Positions 13,101 to 22,131 of a DNA stretch of 64,000 bases are shown here, one piece after another (within the stretch, counting starts at the first letter, position 1; each line of letters opens with the position of its first letter). The notes beneath the pieces were generated by a model that was not told where the DNA came from, did not search any database, and worked only from the letters and a program-made list of their open reading frames with translations. The position numbers and the translations under genes are program-made. This DNA is from Mactra quadrangularis (taxonomy: Eukaryota; Mollusca; Bivalvia; Venerida; Mactridae): assembly GCA_025267735.1 (NCBI GenBank), contig CM046303.1:28496380-28560379 (forward strand), written 5' to 3'.

Positions 13101-16100
13101 ACTGGTGCTGGTAGTCTTACATCTTATACAACATTAGATATACATGTTACCGATGTAGACGATCAAGTTCCTTATTTTACTTTTCCTGGATGTAGTACAC
13201 CTTGTGTAGCACCGCCATTTGTATCTACTACGAGGCTCACATATACGGTAAGGCTTCATTAATATGCAAAATTTTATTACGCTTAGAACAACTCAACTCT
13301 GCATACGTTGTTTTCCACTTGTCTGGTGTTTTTTACGAACAATTTCTATCACTGGAAATGATTTTCAGTGCGGCAGTTTTCAAGGGAAATAATAAAAATC
13401 ATTCATATTATTAATGATCCGGGCGTTAGCAAAAAGTATTAAACTGGCGTTGGAGATGTAATGCGCAGCAAATCGTATACACTATTCTGCTTAACATCGA
13501 GTTAGGTATTATGGAAATCTGACAAGAATTAAAATTCTTACAGCTCTTTAAAACTTTGAGTCTATGCGGATCTTTACTGTCGTAGCATTTGTGATGTCAT
13601 AACCATTTAGCTGCTTAATGCAGTTGGCGTTTTGTGATAACTACAGTATTGGTCATATTATGAGTCAATGACATTAAATTCTTATGTGGAAAGAACCTAT
13701 GATACAACTGAAGTAGCTAAAAGCTGTTCATACTTAGTTCTGATTACTTATATCCACAAAAAAATTAAGTACTTTTTCATAAACCCACATGCATGGTGTT
13801 GAAATTGCCTTGTTGCACATGCTGTATGTTTGTAGTATTTATCTAGCTTTATTAAATTAAAGGGACCACTGACAATTACACCGTTAAAGTTACAAGGTGT
13901 AGATAATGACACACTTGGTGCTGTTCTCAGATACAGAATTGCTACAGGTAAGTTGAATTTTAAGCAGGTCTAAGATTACCTTAGTCAAAATTGATTTTTC
14001 TTTAGAAGTATATAAATAGATGATCAGTTAAAAAACATGTGCTATTCAGTTTGACTCGCCCAAAGTATGCTCCTGTCCTGAATGCTCATACATAGTTGAT
14101 TTAACAGAGCATGCATGGAATCATTTAATCACTTCCGCATATTGACTTGGAACCATTTATAAATAACTGCCATCTGGGCATATAACAATTTTGTTCACCA
14201 AGAAATAATACTGGTGACAATACTCTTACAATTAATAATTGAAATTAGAAATATTAATTTTTAACGCCATTTTGGCCATTAGTTTTAAATCTTCAGTCGC
14301 AAATTATATGGTTCGTACGAAACAACAAAACGTGTTTGTGTAAACATTAAAAATGATACAATCCATTTCTGAAGTATGCAGTTTTGAATAATGAAAGTTG
14401 TTTAATCCATTTTATAAAAATTATTGTGGCGCATAAATCATGCTTGTTACCACTTACAATAGATGCTGGCCTCAGTATTCAGTAAGCAGGTCACATCAAA
14501 TTATTAAAGATAATTAATATGCATGTTTCGTGTTATTCTTTTTTTCTGGTTTGAAGGTAATGGTGCTGGTTTGTTTAGAATAAATGAAGAAACTGCTGGT
14601 GTTACACAGATTAGATCAGTAGAGAACGCTCAACTACCTGATGCACAGTTCAGATTGGTCATTGAGGTAGATCTTTCATTACTAAATGTGCTGCGCTGTA
14701 AAGTATAAAAATATACTATACTAATAATATTATAGATTTTAAATGATTAAGTAGGAGTTGTTTTAATTTTAATCTAAATACATTGAAATGTAGAATCCCG
14801 ACCCTTTTATATTTTAACGTAATTTTATTAACTTTAAATGATAACTTCTTCGTTACCGATTACATCTTCTAACAATCTAGAACCTCCTGTAACATAAGTG
14901 TATTAATATGATGTAACCTGTCTGTAAATATTGACTATTGGTCTCTCAATTATGCAGACAGGTGACATGTGATCATGTAATGACTAGCCATCTGGTACGA
15001 GCTAACAATGTATCAGATTGCTGTACAGTCAGTATAGTCTTACCAGCCAGACAGGAAGGTGGTCCCCCTAAACACTCAGCAGTGTGTAACACTGAGTGGG
15101 GAAAATACCTGGCTGGGTGTTGGGTGCTGTAACCTATATGTTTAGTAGAAGGAATAAACTTAGTAGATAATATATGGACTATGTTATATGATTATGCTAC
15201 ATCTCCCAGTTGTGATATATATATATACACTACAGCCTCTCTTAAGCAACATCCACTGGGAGGGACTAAAGTGTGTTCCTGTTTAAAGGTTGTTGCTCAG
15301 CAGAGGTAAAATACCTTTGCAATTACGCCAAAGGGAAATATCAAAAGCTGTTGCAGTGTAGAGGTTTTCTCTGATGAGGGCCGCTCTGAAGAGGTTCTAC
15401 TGTGTATGTATTCTCGGTGGTGTGTCTTTTTACTTTTGCTTAAGTGCTACTCTAACCCGTGCAATACTCAACTAATAGTTTGGACAACTCAATCCGTTAG
15501 TAGGAGTTGTCTATGGATTGAGTTGTTCCGACACTTCCGTTCCGGAACGTTTTGTAACGTTCAAGGTAACTGAACACGCTATAGGTACAAATAAAACCCA
15601 CCTTTGCGATTCAGATAAATACTTAATATGATTTCATGTATCCCATGTAATGTTAGCTAACTAGCCGTTAACTTTCAGCTGAGAAACTTTGTTTACTTAA
15701 GTGGACTAACTGAGTTATAACTTATTTCTTCCTCATTGTTATCTATAGGTTTACAAAAGAGACTACCCAAGCTTAAACTCCATAGCTATTCTGACAGTTC
15801 ATGTATTCGAACGATCATCAAATGATACAGGATTACCTGGTCCTCCAGTAGGAACTTCAACATCGGACACATCAGGTGGTACAAATATTATACCACTGGT
15901 TGTGCTTGCTATACTTTTAGTATTAGCTATTGCTGCCGCGATTGGTATATTTATAATGTATCGGAAGAATGTGAGAGATATGGCTGTACGACCAAGTGAT
16001 GATAAATCTGAACCACAGACAGAAGAAGAAGAACTGGACGGTGATGACTATAATTCTAAAGGCTTTTCTAATGAGAAGCTAGTGTTTGGTAATAAGACAA

Positions 16101-16417
16101 CGCTAGGAATCATGACGGACGAGTTCCCACCGATTCCGACAGGAAAGGCCAATACACTGCCGCCATTACCTTTGAAAGATACAGCCACGGAGACAATGGA
16201 AACATCGAAGAAGAAACGGTCTAGAAGAAGAAATAAAAACAAGGAGCCGGAGATATTTGATGGAACTAGAGAATACAATATGGGAATGGATCCTGAGTTC
16301 TTTGAAGCAACTGATAAGTCGAGAATCAAAAGATCTCAGCGTAGTAAGAAAGTTGACAACTCCCAACAGATCAATATTACCAATGATCAAGGAGATGTGG
16401 ACTCTGGATATTTTTAA
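4097..16417 (+). CDS. Gene A: cadherin-repeat type I membrane protein (11 coding exons, 564 aa)
   Basis: Spliced CDS: 4097-4148, 5039-5104, 7878-8062, 9580-9642, 10312-10392, 11313-11423, 12496-12615, 13095-13247, 13863-13947, 14557-14666 and 15749-16417. Every junction is GT/AG and the phases close to 565 codons. Residues 1-17 are a hydrophobic signal peptide. EC1 (about 30-138) ends in VSPVNNFKPTF, a degenerate form of the cadherin DxNDNxPxF linker. EC2 (about 143-254) has LLDYDKD at 208-214 and VTDVDDQVPYF at 244-254. EC3 (about 265-365) has VDNDTLGAVLRYRI at 290-303. A membrane helix (about 390-412) is followed by a tail with a Pro-rich patch (468-484), a basic patch (495-507) and the C-terminus DSGYF. 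Several N-glycosylation sequons lie in the ectodomain. Inferred role: calcium-dependent adhesion or surface recognition. The repeats are divergent, and I see no classical catenin-binding tail, so a cadherin-related rather than classical cadherin is likely. A 5' UTR exon must lie upstream because 4080 is a splice acceptor. No AATAAA was noticed close to the stop; ATTAAA occurs at 17766-17771. Confidence 0.85.
4180..4471 (+). mobile_element. tRNA-derived SINE family 1, copy 1
   Basis: It has a tRNA head with box B GGGTTCGATACCC and a middle part with GGCATACTTTCG. The 3' domain ends TGCTACGGCGTTAAACCCAA. It lies inside gene A's first coding intron. Confidence 0.75.
4648..4830. mobile_element. 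TA-flanked MITE with CTGCAGAGG motifs, copy 1
   Basis: It shares GCCAAAGGGAAATATCAAAA and GGTTGTTGCT with copies at 15225-15405 and 38701-38882. Its termini resemble TACAGTAxAGCCTCT, as in mariner-like short elements. Confidence 0.6.
5039..5104 (+). CDS. Gene A coding exon 2
   Basis: The acceptor TTTTTTGCAG ends at 5038 and the donor GTAAGT starts at 5105. It encodes residues 18-39 (NSSCVLPSHNGPFFIKETDL and P), the N-terminal edge of EC1. It enters and leaves in phase 1, so skipping it would keep frame. Confidence 0.8.
5215..5285. repeat. Dispersed repeat with TTTCCTTGAGCAAGAAACTT core
   Basis: The core recurs inverted near 10650-10682 (GATAAAGTTTCTTTCTCAAG). It resembles the central part of tRNA-SINEs with a CCTTGGGCAAG-type box, but no head or tail is intact. 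Confidence 0.35.
5361..5916. mobile_element. Nonautonomous DNA element with CTTAACAAC termini, copy 1 (556 bp)
   Basis: The termini CTTAACAACTTTTCTAACTC and its inverse at 5890-5916 form 27-bp TIRs. Inner sequence (AAAATGGACATTTTAAATC) matches the inverted, longer copy at 19423-20308. Confidence 0.65.
6225..7610 (+). mobile_element. Element with 161-bp tandem repeat core (pearl-like)
   Basis: TTGTCACATGAGATGTGG recurs at 6421, 6582, 6743, 6904 and 7065, an exact 161-bp period. Diverged units start at about 6283, 7227 and 7411. A head (AGAGCTGTCACAGGAGACAG) precedes the array. A tail follows with GACGCG/GACGCC repeats (7533-7565) and AGAGCTCTACATTACTTCG. A tandem core of about 160 bp within a flanked element is typical of bivalve pearl-type and BIV160-related sequences. 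Family identity is not proven. Confidence 0.65.
7878..8062 (+). CDS. Gene A coding exon 3 (EC1)
   Basis: The acceptor AAACAG ends at 7877 and the donor GTAAGT starts at 8063. It encodes residues 40-101 from GTKLFDGKKG to EEFHVD, and holds sequons NET and NKT. It matches the start of a cadherin repeat, where a Gly-Thr turn follows the first strand. The frame runs slightly upstream of the acceptor, but the splice junction fits the phase of exon 2. Confidence 0.85.
8190..8548. mobile_element. PIF/Harbinger-like MITE family 2, copy 1
   Basis: Starts GACCTTAGTCAGTTATTTCC and ends ATAACTGACTAAAGTCCC. It has the same interior (GTAAGGACCTACTTACCA) as copies at 17965-18299 and 20444-20820. Confidence 0.65.
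8550..9579 (+). other. Gene A intron remainder, nothing recognised
   Basis: Apart from the MITE at its start, the intron between exons 3 and 4 holds no recognised repeat or exon. The open frame at 9361-9546 has no splice support. Confidence 0.5.
9580..9642 (+). CDS. Gene A coding exon 4 (EC1)
   Basis: The acceptor TTTTTCCAG ends at 9579 and the donor GTAAGT starts at 9643. It is 63 nt in phase 0-0 and encodes YDKVVSENPIQIRFTCGLDT plus F (residues 102-122). Confidence 0.8.
10312..10392 (+). CDS. Gene A coding exon 5 (EC1-EC2 linker)
   Basis: The acceptor ATATTTCAG ends at 10311 and the donor GTAAGA starts at 10393. It encodes residues 123-149 with VSPVNNFKPTF, the cadherin interdomain calcium linker with its first Asp replaced by Pro. 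Next comes YNISIPE, the first strand of EC2. Confidence 0.82.
10640..10690. repeat. Inverted copy of the 5215 dispersed repeat
   Basis: GTAGGATAAAGTTTCTTTCT then CAAGGAAAC is the reverse complement of the 5215 core with few changes. The surrounding DNA to 10900 may be a decayed SINE. Confidence 0.35.
11313..11423 (+). CDS. Gene A coding exon 6 (EC2)
   Basis: The acceptor TTTCCAG ends at 11312 and the donor GTATTT starts at 11424. It encodes 37 residues (150-186), including SVFSLKEKVSDQDVG, which matches the x-A-x-D-x-D-x-G calcium loop of cadherin repeats. A (GTT)n run and a SINE follow just inside the next intron. Confidence 0.83.
11479..11767 (+). mobile_element. tRNA-derived SINE family 2, copy 1
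   Basis: Box A is TAGCGCAGTTGG and box B is GGTTCGAATCC. The body contains AGAAGTTTCCGGCC and GACAAGGGTCCAGGAAAGCT. The 3' end is TGTTGCTACGGCGTTAACCC plus an (AAAT)n tail. A (GTT)n microsatellite precedes it. Confidence 0.78.
11996..12233. mobile_element. MITE with GGGCGGATCCAG termini
   Basis: The left end AGGGCGGATCCAG and right end CTGGATCGCCCA are inverted. The interior has G-runs (GGGGGGGTCCGAACC) paired with later C-runs. The length is about 238 bp. Confidence 0.65.
12496..12615 (+). CDS. Gene A coding exon 7 (EC2)
   Basis: The acceptor TTTTACAG ends at 12495 and the donor GTAAGT starts at 12616. It encodes residues 187-226 with GIVNLTKLLDYDKDP, the position of the cadherin G-x-I-x-x-x-x-x-LDRE motif. 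Confidence 0.87.
12879..13047 (+). mobile_element. SINE family 1, 5'-truncated copy 2
   Basis: It has only the 3' half: GGACAGTTGTCAGTTACTG, GGCTGACCGCCG and ACTACGGTGTTAAACCCAAC. No tRNA head. It lies in the intron before gene A exon 8. Confidence 0.7.
13095..13247 (+). CDS. Gene A coding exon 8 (end of EC2)
   Basis: The acceptor ATTACAG ends at 13094 and the donor GTAAGG starts at 13248. It encodes residues 227-277 with the strongest cadherin signature in the protein, VTDVDDQVPYF (244-254). A short CSTPC segment follows that could form a disulfide. Confidence 0.87.
13548..13605. repeat. Inverted copy of the 1700 dispersed repeat
   Basis: TTTAAAACTTTGAGTC and TTTGTGATGTCATAACC match 1700-1785 in inverse orientation. 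Confidence 0.4.
13863..13947 (+). CDS. Gene A coding exon 9 (EC3)
   Basis: The acceptor AAATTAAAG ends at 13862 and has a weak pyrimidine tract. The donor GTAAGT starts at 13948. It encodes residues 278-305 with GVDNDTLGAVLRYRI, the mid-repeat calcium-binding strand, and ends in phase 1. Confidence 0.8.
14557..14666 (+). CDS. Gene A coding exon 10 (EC3)
   Basis: The acceptor TTTGAAG ends at 14556 and the donor GTAGAT starts at 14667. It encodes residues 306-342 (GNGAGLFRINEETAGVTQI then RSVENAQLPDAQFRLVIE), the second half of a cadherin repeat. The donor is weaker than those of its neighbours. Confidence 0.83.
15225..15405. mobile_element. TA-flanked MITE, copy 2
   Basis: Starts TACACTACAGCCTCT and ends GAGGTTCTACTGTGTA. 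The interior has GCCAAAGGGAAATATCAAAA as in the 4648 copy. Confidence 0.65.
15482..15529. repeat. Short palindrome of the GGATTGAGTTGT type
   Basis: GGACAACTCAATCC pairs with GGATTGAGTTGTTCC around a short loop that itself holds AGTTGTC. It is related to the larger cluster at 35751-35872. Confidence 0.5.
15749..16417 (+). CDS. Gene A coding exon 11 (EC3 end, membrane helix, whole tail)
   Basis: The acceptor ATCTATAG ends at 15748 and the stop TAA is at 16415-16417. It encodes 222 residues. The last EC3 strand is IAILTVHVFE. A Gly/Thr/Ser stalk leads to the helix PLVVLAILLVLAIAAAIGIF and an RK stop-transfer signal. The tail has acidic (432-442), Pro-rich and basic (495-507) segments. The whole cytoplasmic part sits in one exon. 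Confidence 0.9.
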   Translation, partial: VYKRDYPSLNSIAILTVHVFERSSNDTGLPGPPVGTSTSDTSGGTNIIPLVVLAILLVLAIAAAIGIFIMYRKNVRDMAVRPSDDKSEPQTEEEELDGDDYNSKGFSNEKLVFGNKTTLGIMTDEFPPIPTGKANTLPPLPLKDTATETMETSKKKRSRRRNKNKEPEIFDGTREYNMGMDPEFFEATDKSRIKRSQRSKKVDNSQQINITNDQGDVDSGYF

Positions 16418-16493
16418 TACAATGTGCCAAGTATGGATTTGATCCAGTTATAAAAACCTAGTAGTGTTTGCTGTGTCTTCAACCTGATTTTTA
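16418..16493 (+). other. Start of gene A 3' UTR (presumed)
   Basis: The sequence directly after the TAA at 16415-16417 has no coding signal. The UTR end is undefined. Confidence 0.4.
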
Positions 16494-16937
16494 TAACAGT
16501 AGATACAAAATAATAGCTAAATATGAGGCCCCGACACACTGAATTTATTGATTATAAAATTGACTTCACACATGTTCTATAACTAGTATAATTCAAAAGA
16601 AGGACCTCTGCTTTACAATTAAGCAGACCGTCGAAAATTTATTTAAGCGATATATTTACTGTAAGCGCGTGGGACTTTGTACAAAAACATTGTAAGTACG
16701 TCAGTGCTATTATCCGAAGGGCCTATTATCAATGCAGTCGGATTTTTTATAAAAAAATGCTAATATTTTGCATAACATTCTATGGACAAAAATTATATTC
16801 ATTATTTAAATTCAAAAAATCATAATCCTAGAAGAAAACTTGAAATAAGATTGTGTTTAAAATCTAAGCAAAATCAATGCTGAAGTTATAGAAATTTACG
16901 GTTTAAAGGGGTCCAACCTCAACGCAGACTGCATATA
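16494..16937 (+). mobile_element. Partial copy of the TATAGGTCGTTTGCG-TIR element (in presumed gene A 3' UTR)
   Basis: It shares TAGATACAAAATAATAGCTA, CTCTGCTTTACAATT and TTGAAATAAGATTGT in order with the full element at 60325-61058. The left TIR is missing and the right end is degraded. Confidence 0.65.
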
Positions 16938-17254
16938 GTTGTCATAAATGTACATATATTGAAGTGTTTATAGACGCAAGCTCATTAGAATCAGATCTTT
17001 ATACTCGCTACTACTCACTCGATCTAATGGTCTGGCATTGACTTTCGTGGCAACGTAAATTTTACTCGTCAGGATAACAGAGACAGTCGTATCTAATGAC
17101 TGATGGATTCCATTTTGGAATTCAATTTATATTAGGGTATTCATGCGTTGCGTCGCTGCGTGCGAATGACGTTTCAACTGGACATGACCCGGAAACAAAA
17201 TACTAGTACACCATATTGACTGAAGTAGAAATGTACTCGAAACTATTCACAGTG

Positions 17255-17607
17255 TTAAAGGTTCTCATTCATAGATTTCAACTTAAATATCAACTTTTTC
17301 TGAAACTATCTAAATTGTATGGAAACATTTTGAGAAGCAGGAAAGTAGTGTTCTGATAATGACAATTTAGTGAAAATTGACATACAATTACAAATGATAG
17401 TATTACAAGTAGTAAATATCTACCCCTTATGTCACGGTATTGACAATTTTAGTGCATTTTTGTGACTTTTATTGTATATTTCTTGCAACCTATAGGTAAG
17501 TTTTGTCTTTAAATATTAACATTTTTTACACAATTACAGACACTGAATAGTTTTTTTTAATGTAGAAAAAACTTAACCAAATCTGTGAACTAGTACCTTT
17601 AAGCAGT
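17255..17607. mobile_element. MITE with TTAA-AGGT termini, copy 1 (about 350 bp)
   Basis: Starts TTAAAGGTTCTCATTCATAG and ends GTGAACTAGTACCTTTAA. TIRs are about 22 bp and TTAA sits at both ends. It matches the copy at 22986-23338 throughout. TTAA fits a piggyBac-like target site. Confidence 0.65.
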
Positions 17608-17964
17608 CTGATTTTAATTGGATAAGTGTATGTATATAGTTTATTTATTTTTAATATTAAGAGTGTGATATGGCTCATATAATTATGCTGCCAGAAACGT
17701 TACTGATTTGATATTGTTTTGTGTATGTTGAAATGCACTTAATGTTTTTCGTTCTTTATGCATTTATTAAAAGTGTTACGGTCCATATTTAAATGATAGT
17801 AAGACTCATTAAGAAACGAGAAATACCGTGTCAAAGACAAAATTGTCCTTTAATTGTCAAAAGCTTGATATTCCGCATTACTTAAGACATTTGGTTATTA
17901 CTATTTTGTAAGATGGTCCACTATTATGCATGTTAAATGACTTCTTTCAAGATGTAATCAATAA

Positions 17965-18299
17965 GGGACCTTAGTCAGTTATTTCCCATTGTTTACTCTT
18001 CAAATAGACGAATTACTCGGAATTTTACCCTTCCTTTTCAATGTCGATTTGTCATAATTAATCTTAAAACATTTTTTGTAAATCATTTTATTTGTTTGAA
18101 ATTCAAGCTAAGCTTTTATAGGGTAAAGATGTATGTAAATTTCATAATTTTAGGAAATATCTTAATTAACAAGAAAGATAATAGACGAACTATTTTTTTT
18201 AACTTTAATGATAAAATCCGAGGATTCCATCTGTAAGGACCTACTTACCAATTGGATTGCTTCAGATTTTATCAGTGAAAAATAACTGACCAAAGTCCC
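17965..18299. mobile_element. PIF/Harbinger-like MITE family 2, copy 2 (335 bp)
   Basis: The termini GGGACCTTAGTCAGTTATTT and AATAACTGACCAAAGTCCC are inverted repeats. TAA direct repeats flank it (17962-17964 and 18300-18302). It is the best preserved of three copies. Confidence 0.75.
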
Positions 18300-18647
18300 T
18301 AATTCAATGTGAATCATATTTCAATCTTATCATTTGCAATCGAGTTTGCTTATGTAATGATTTGTACAGTTTCAGTATGCTTAGAACTCCATTGTTAACA
18401 GACAAGCAGCCCTTGTCTGAATTTGGCAATTGAGACATATCTTAATTTGAGAAGCTGTTTAATCCAGCTCTGGATTGACACTCTGACAGCAAATAGTAAA
18501 TGTTGCTAAGTTTCTCTGTGATATTTTATTATTTTTAACACCAGTGCCTTCATTAACATACATGTATGGTTGAAACAAACGTGATATTGAAGTGCTACCA
18601 TTGTGACATAGATTTATCCTTTATTTATAGATATATTTTTACAGTAA

Positions 18648-18859
18648 GGCCACAATAAGTTGATCATGTGTTCTACGGATTTTTCTGGATAAAATGGGGC
18701 TAACGAGCGAAGAAAAACAATCTCAATTCATTTGTTTTATATAGCTGTTTGACCAATTTTTTATGAGCGAGCGAGGAAATAAAAACAATGTTTTTGTAAA
18801 AACCGTCAAAATTAAGGTGCGAGCAAATCCATAGAGGACATGATCAACTTGTTGTTGCC
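18648..18859. mobile_element. PIF/Harbinger-like MITE, 210-bp family, copy 2
   Basis: GGCCACAATAAGTTGATCAT pairs with ATGATCAACTTGTTGTTGCC. The flanks are TAA on both sides. Same family as 3561-3770. Confidence 0.72.
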
Positions 18860-19084
18860 TAATATATATTTATTTTTCAATACATAGATGTGTGACATGT
18901 TAATGCTAGTCATATTTTTATAATATATAGAATTGAGATAAAAAATCAATATTAAAAATCAAAATCTTGGTTAGAAATTTTGTGATTATTATTATATATA
19001 GTCTTGTGACAATTGTTTTTGTACAAAGTCACGTTTGACCGTTGTCCATCACTGATGAAAATATGTGCATAGTTCTGGTGAAGC

Positions 19085-19383
19085 GATCCAGACTAGCTTT
19101 GTCGGTAGCACACAAGCTTACTGAAGTGATCCTGGGTTTGATTTCCATACGAGGCATACTTTCTTTAAGTTAGGTCATAAAATACTTTCTCCGGCTATTA
19201 TCCCTCCTACCACTAAGTCTTAATTATGTATGACAGTTGTCAGTTACTGGCGGAAGTATGCACCTAGTAATTGGTCGATAGGTTTCAAGAGATTCAGCTT
19301 TTCAAGAAACGGAAAGTAGGTTGACTGACCATCGTGGTATAACTTATAAAAGGTGTTGCTACGGCATTAACCCAACAACAGAA
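19085..19383 (+). mobile_element. SINE family 1, copy 3
   Basis: It has a degraded tRNA head (GGTAGCACACAAGCTTACTG, TGGGTTTGATTTCC), the body GGCATACTTTC, and the 3' end TGTTGCTACGGCATTAACCC. Confidence 0.7.
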
Positions 19384-19422
19384 AAGTTTACGAACATAAA
19401 AGACACTATATGTATACACATA

Positions 19423-20308
19423 CTAAACAACTTTTTTAACTCCACACTTATTTTTCGGATAACATTTCTATGATGCTCTGATGATTAAAAATGTCCATTT
19501 TTATATTATTGCTTGATTTATCTAATTAGTAGACAAACATTGTAAATCTATTAGAATGTATTTCATGCATTTGTAACATATTTCATATCATGGGACAATC
19601 TCCGTAAACAGATATCCTGTAGAGCATTGTCGTACAGGATCTCTACTTTCTCCGTGGAAGGTCACGTCGAGATGAACTTTGTTCCGATCAACCAATGCGT
19701 AACTTTCATCTAAACGAAAACACTATGAATCACATTTTGATTTCGTCATTTCTATTTTAAGACCAAGTTTTGCATGCTAAATTAACAGCGGTATTATTCA
19801 CAGTCTGCGATTGGGCGGCTCATTTCAAATTGCGTGACGTAGACGATGTAAACATACCGTAACAATTTCGTCATGAATATTATGATGAGAAAAGGTCGCC
19901 TGAACGTGACATTCGTTTGAAAAAGGCCAGATCTCAATTAGCGAGTATGCGAGCGGAAAATTTTAGATCGGGTTTTAATCAGATTGATCATGGCATGATG
20001 TCTGCAACTTGGAATTTTAACAGTGTGCCTACAGCACACTTTCTATCTTCAGCTGACACTATTATCATAACTAGAGATATGTGTAGTTTTGTATGTTTTC
20101 TACTCGCTGGTAGCAATTTCTAGGCAAAAAAAACATGAAATTCACGTACTTCATGGAACTAGCAATCTACTTGTTTTACATTCAATTTTACATACAATTT
20201 CTACGTAGGAATGTCATTTTAAAATGTGTTCAAATTTTAACTATATTACTACTAAACGTAAATGAATAGTAGGTATTTAAAAATGTGGAGATAGAAAAGT
20301 TGTTAAGT
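19423..20308. mobile_element. Nonautonomous DNA element with CTTAACAAC termini, longer copy (886 bp)
   Basis: The TIRs are AACAACTTTTTTAACTCCAC and its inverse ending GAAAAGTTGTTAAG at 20308. It is inverted relative to 5361-5916 and about 330 bp longer, so the shorter copy carries internal deletions. An open frame at 19917-20123 has no recognised domain. Confidence 0.65.
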
Positions 20309-20443
20309 GTATATAATTATGTAAAAATAGTGAGATTGGATCGTGCCTATAGTCTTTTCTACAAGCCATATGATCGAAATTGTGAGGGTTTTTACATCAA
20401 ACGTTACATGATCTAGGATCAAATGAAGTCATTACTCAAATGA

Positions 20444-20820
20444 GGGACTTTTGTCAGTTATCTTTCCTTGATAAAATCTGAAGCAATCCACTTGGTAAGT
20501 AAGTAGGTCGTTTCAGTTGGAATCCTCGGATTTTATCATTGAAGTCATATCTAAGGATAATAAAATATTAAATCAAAATATTTTTTGTTAATCAAGATAT
20601 TAACTGGAATGGTGAAATTTAGACAGTTTTTTACCCTAACAATACTTACTAATAGCTTGATTTGCAAACAAATTAAATGATTTACAAAAAAGTTATTTTA
20701 GCTTAATTGTGGCATATCGACAAAATGAATGAAAAGTAGGGGTAAAATCAGAGTAATACAACTGATTGGAGGCTACATATTTGAAGTGTATACAAGGGGA
20801 AATAACCGACTAAGGTCCCC
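20444..20820. mobile_element. PIF/Harbinger-like MITE family 2, copy 3
   Basis: Starts GGGACTTTTGTCAGTTATC and ends AATAACCGACTAAGGTCCC. More diverged than the copy at 17965. Confidence 0.6.
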
Positions 20821-20822
20821 TA

Positions 20823-21735
20823 TTATAAGAAAAAATTTACAATTTAATTCAAAACACCAACACATCCTCAGTAATAACAAACTTATCATTGGTTATTATA
20901 TAGAAATATATTTCAATAATATATAACAAAGCCAAGTTATAGTTTTACATTATTGTAAAGCTCAACATGAGAATATATTTATCTCAAATATCATAAATTT
21001 ACAAATATATTGTGTTTATGTAATGAACAGAACAGAACAGAATAGAACATATATTTCTTCACAAAAACTACACAGTTTCTCAACTGTAAGAATACAATGA
21101 ACACATCACAATCAATGTAATGTCATATACAGTTGAACTTACATCTAAAGCAAACACAACTTAAACGTAAAATCTTACAATATAACAGAGTTATTCTTCA
21201 CTTATTTAATCGAAATCGAAATAAACATTATAAGTCAAGACATTTTGCTATGAACACTTCAAATGTATAAAAAGACATGTATTACAAAACTGTTACAGTA
21301 CATTTATAATAAGAGCCAAATGTTTTAAATTTTACTGTAGAAATGGAAAAGACACAAGAAAGATTTGGCCTACAGACAAACACAGATTTGTATTGTATAC
21401 ATTCATACATTAACATAGGTATATGGTCCTTAAACAGTTGAGACAAGAGACGCAACATGGGCAAAACAACCACGATGAACTCATTTATAGACACGTACAT
21501 TATAATACAAACGTATAAAATAGTCCCTTAAATAATGTCCAAATAAATGTACGTAATATATAAAGCTAGACATATAATTTCACAGAAGGTTCCGAATAAT
21601 GATGATAGCAATGAATGCTAAGAAAATAAAACATTTAGTTTTTACATGGTTGCGTCAACAATTATAAGGTGTCGTTATATATAACTTATGAGATTCAATT
21701 GATGCATAATTTATGAGTATTATCCCGCCAGATTA
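20823..21735 (-). other. Presumed gene B 3' UTR / convergent spacer
   Basis: Noncoding AT-rich DNA below the TGA of gene B. A minus-strand ATTAAA (21210-21205) is the only polyadenylation hint. An AACAGAACAGAACAGAATAG tract at 21029 resembles the 3' microsatellite tail of some LINEs. Confidence 0.4.
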
Positions 21736-22131
21736 TCAATCTTTCTTAGATGACTTGTTGCTGCTACTGCTGCTGCTACTGGAGCTTGATCTAGATCGAG
21801 TAGGCGAGGGAACGCTGTGATGATCTAACACATCATCAAGATCATTTAGAGCAGACGAATCACCTTGTGGAGCACGTGGCGTTGACGTACTTAACATCGT
21901 CACACTAGCCGTTGTTCCCTCGCCGGAAGGTCCTGGCTCAGCAAAATCAACGTAGCCATTCTTCTGGGGCGTTTTCCCATCTTCGATAAAATCAACAATC
22001 GTATAATCATCATCAACTGTTTTAGTTTGCTCAATGCCGTTGTAGACTCTTGCCTCTTTACCGAAACTGTGTCTGTAAGATGAATCTCGCTTTATGAAGA
22101 CGTCATCGGAAAGATAACTCACAACTCGACC
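21736..22131 (-). CDS. Gene B coding exon 8 (C-terminal 131 aa)
   Basis: The acceptor TTTTTTCAG ends at 22132 and the stop TGA is at 21738-21736. It encodes GRVVSYLSDDVFIKRDSSYR, then YTIVDFIEDGKTPQKNGYVD, a Thr/Ser-rich stretch, the acidic LNDLDDVLDHH, and SRS with ten Ser before NKSSKKD. The Ser run reflects mixed AGC/AGT codons, so it is not a pure single-codon microsatellite. Confidence 0.87.
   Translation of the reverse strand, partial: GRVVSYLSDDVFIKRDSSYRHSFGKEARVYNGIEQTKTVDDDYTIVDFIEDGKTPQKNGYVDFAEPGPSGEGTTASVTMLSTSTPRAPQGDSSALNDLDDVLDHHSVPSPTRSRSSSSSSSSSSNKSSKKD

Noticed and set aside
14938..15132. 64-codon plus-strand frame between gene A exons 10 and 11
   Set aside because: Splicing at the possible acceptor near 14957 gives a stop after a few codons. 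Exons 10 and 11 already join in phase.
16048..16442. Three further open frames over gene A's last exon
   Set aside because: They are shadows of the 222-residue coding exon in other frames.
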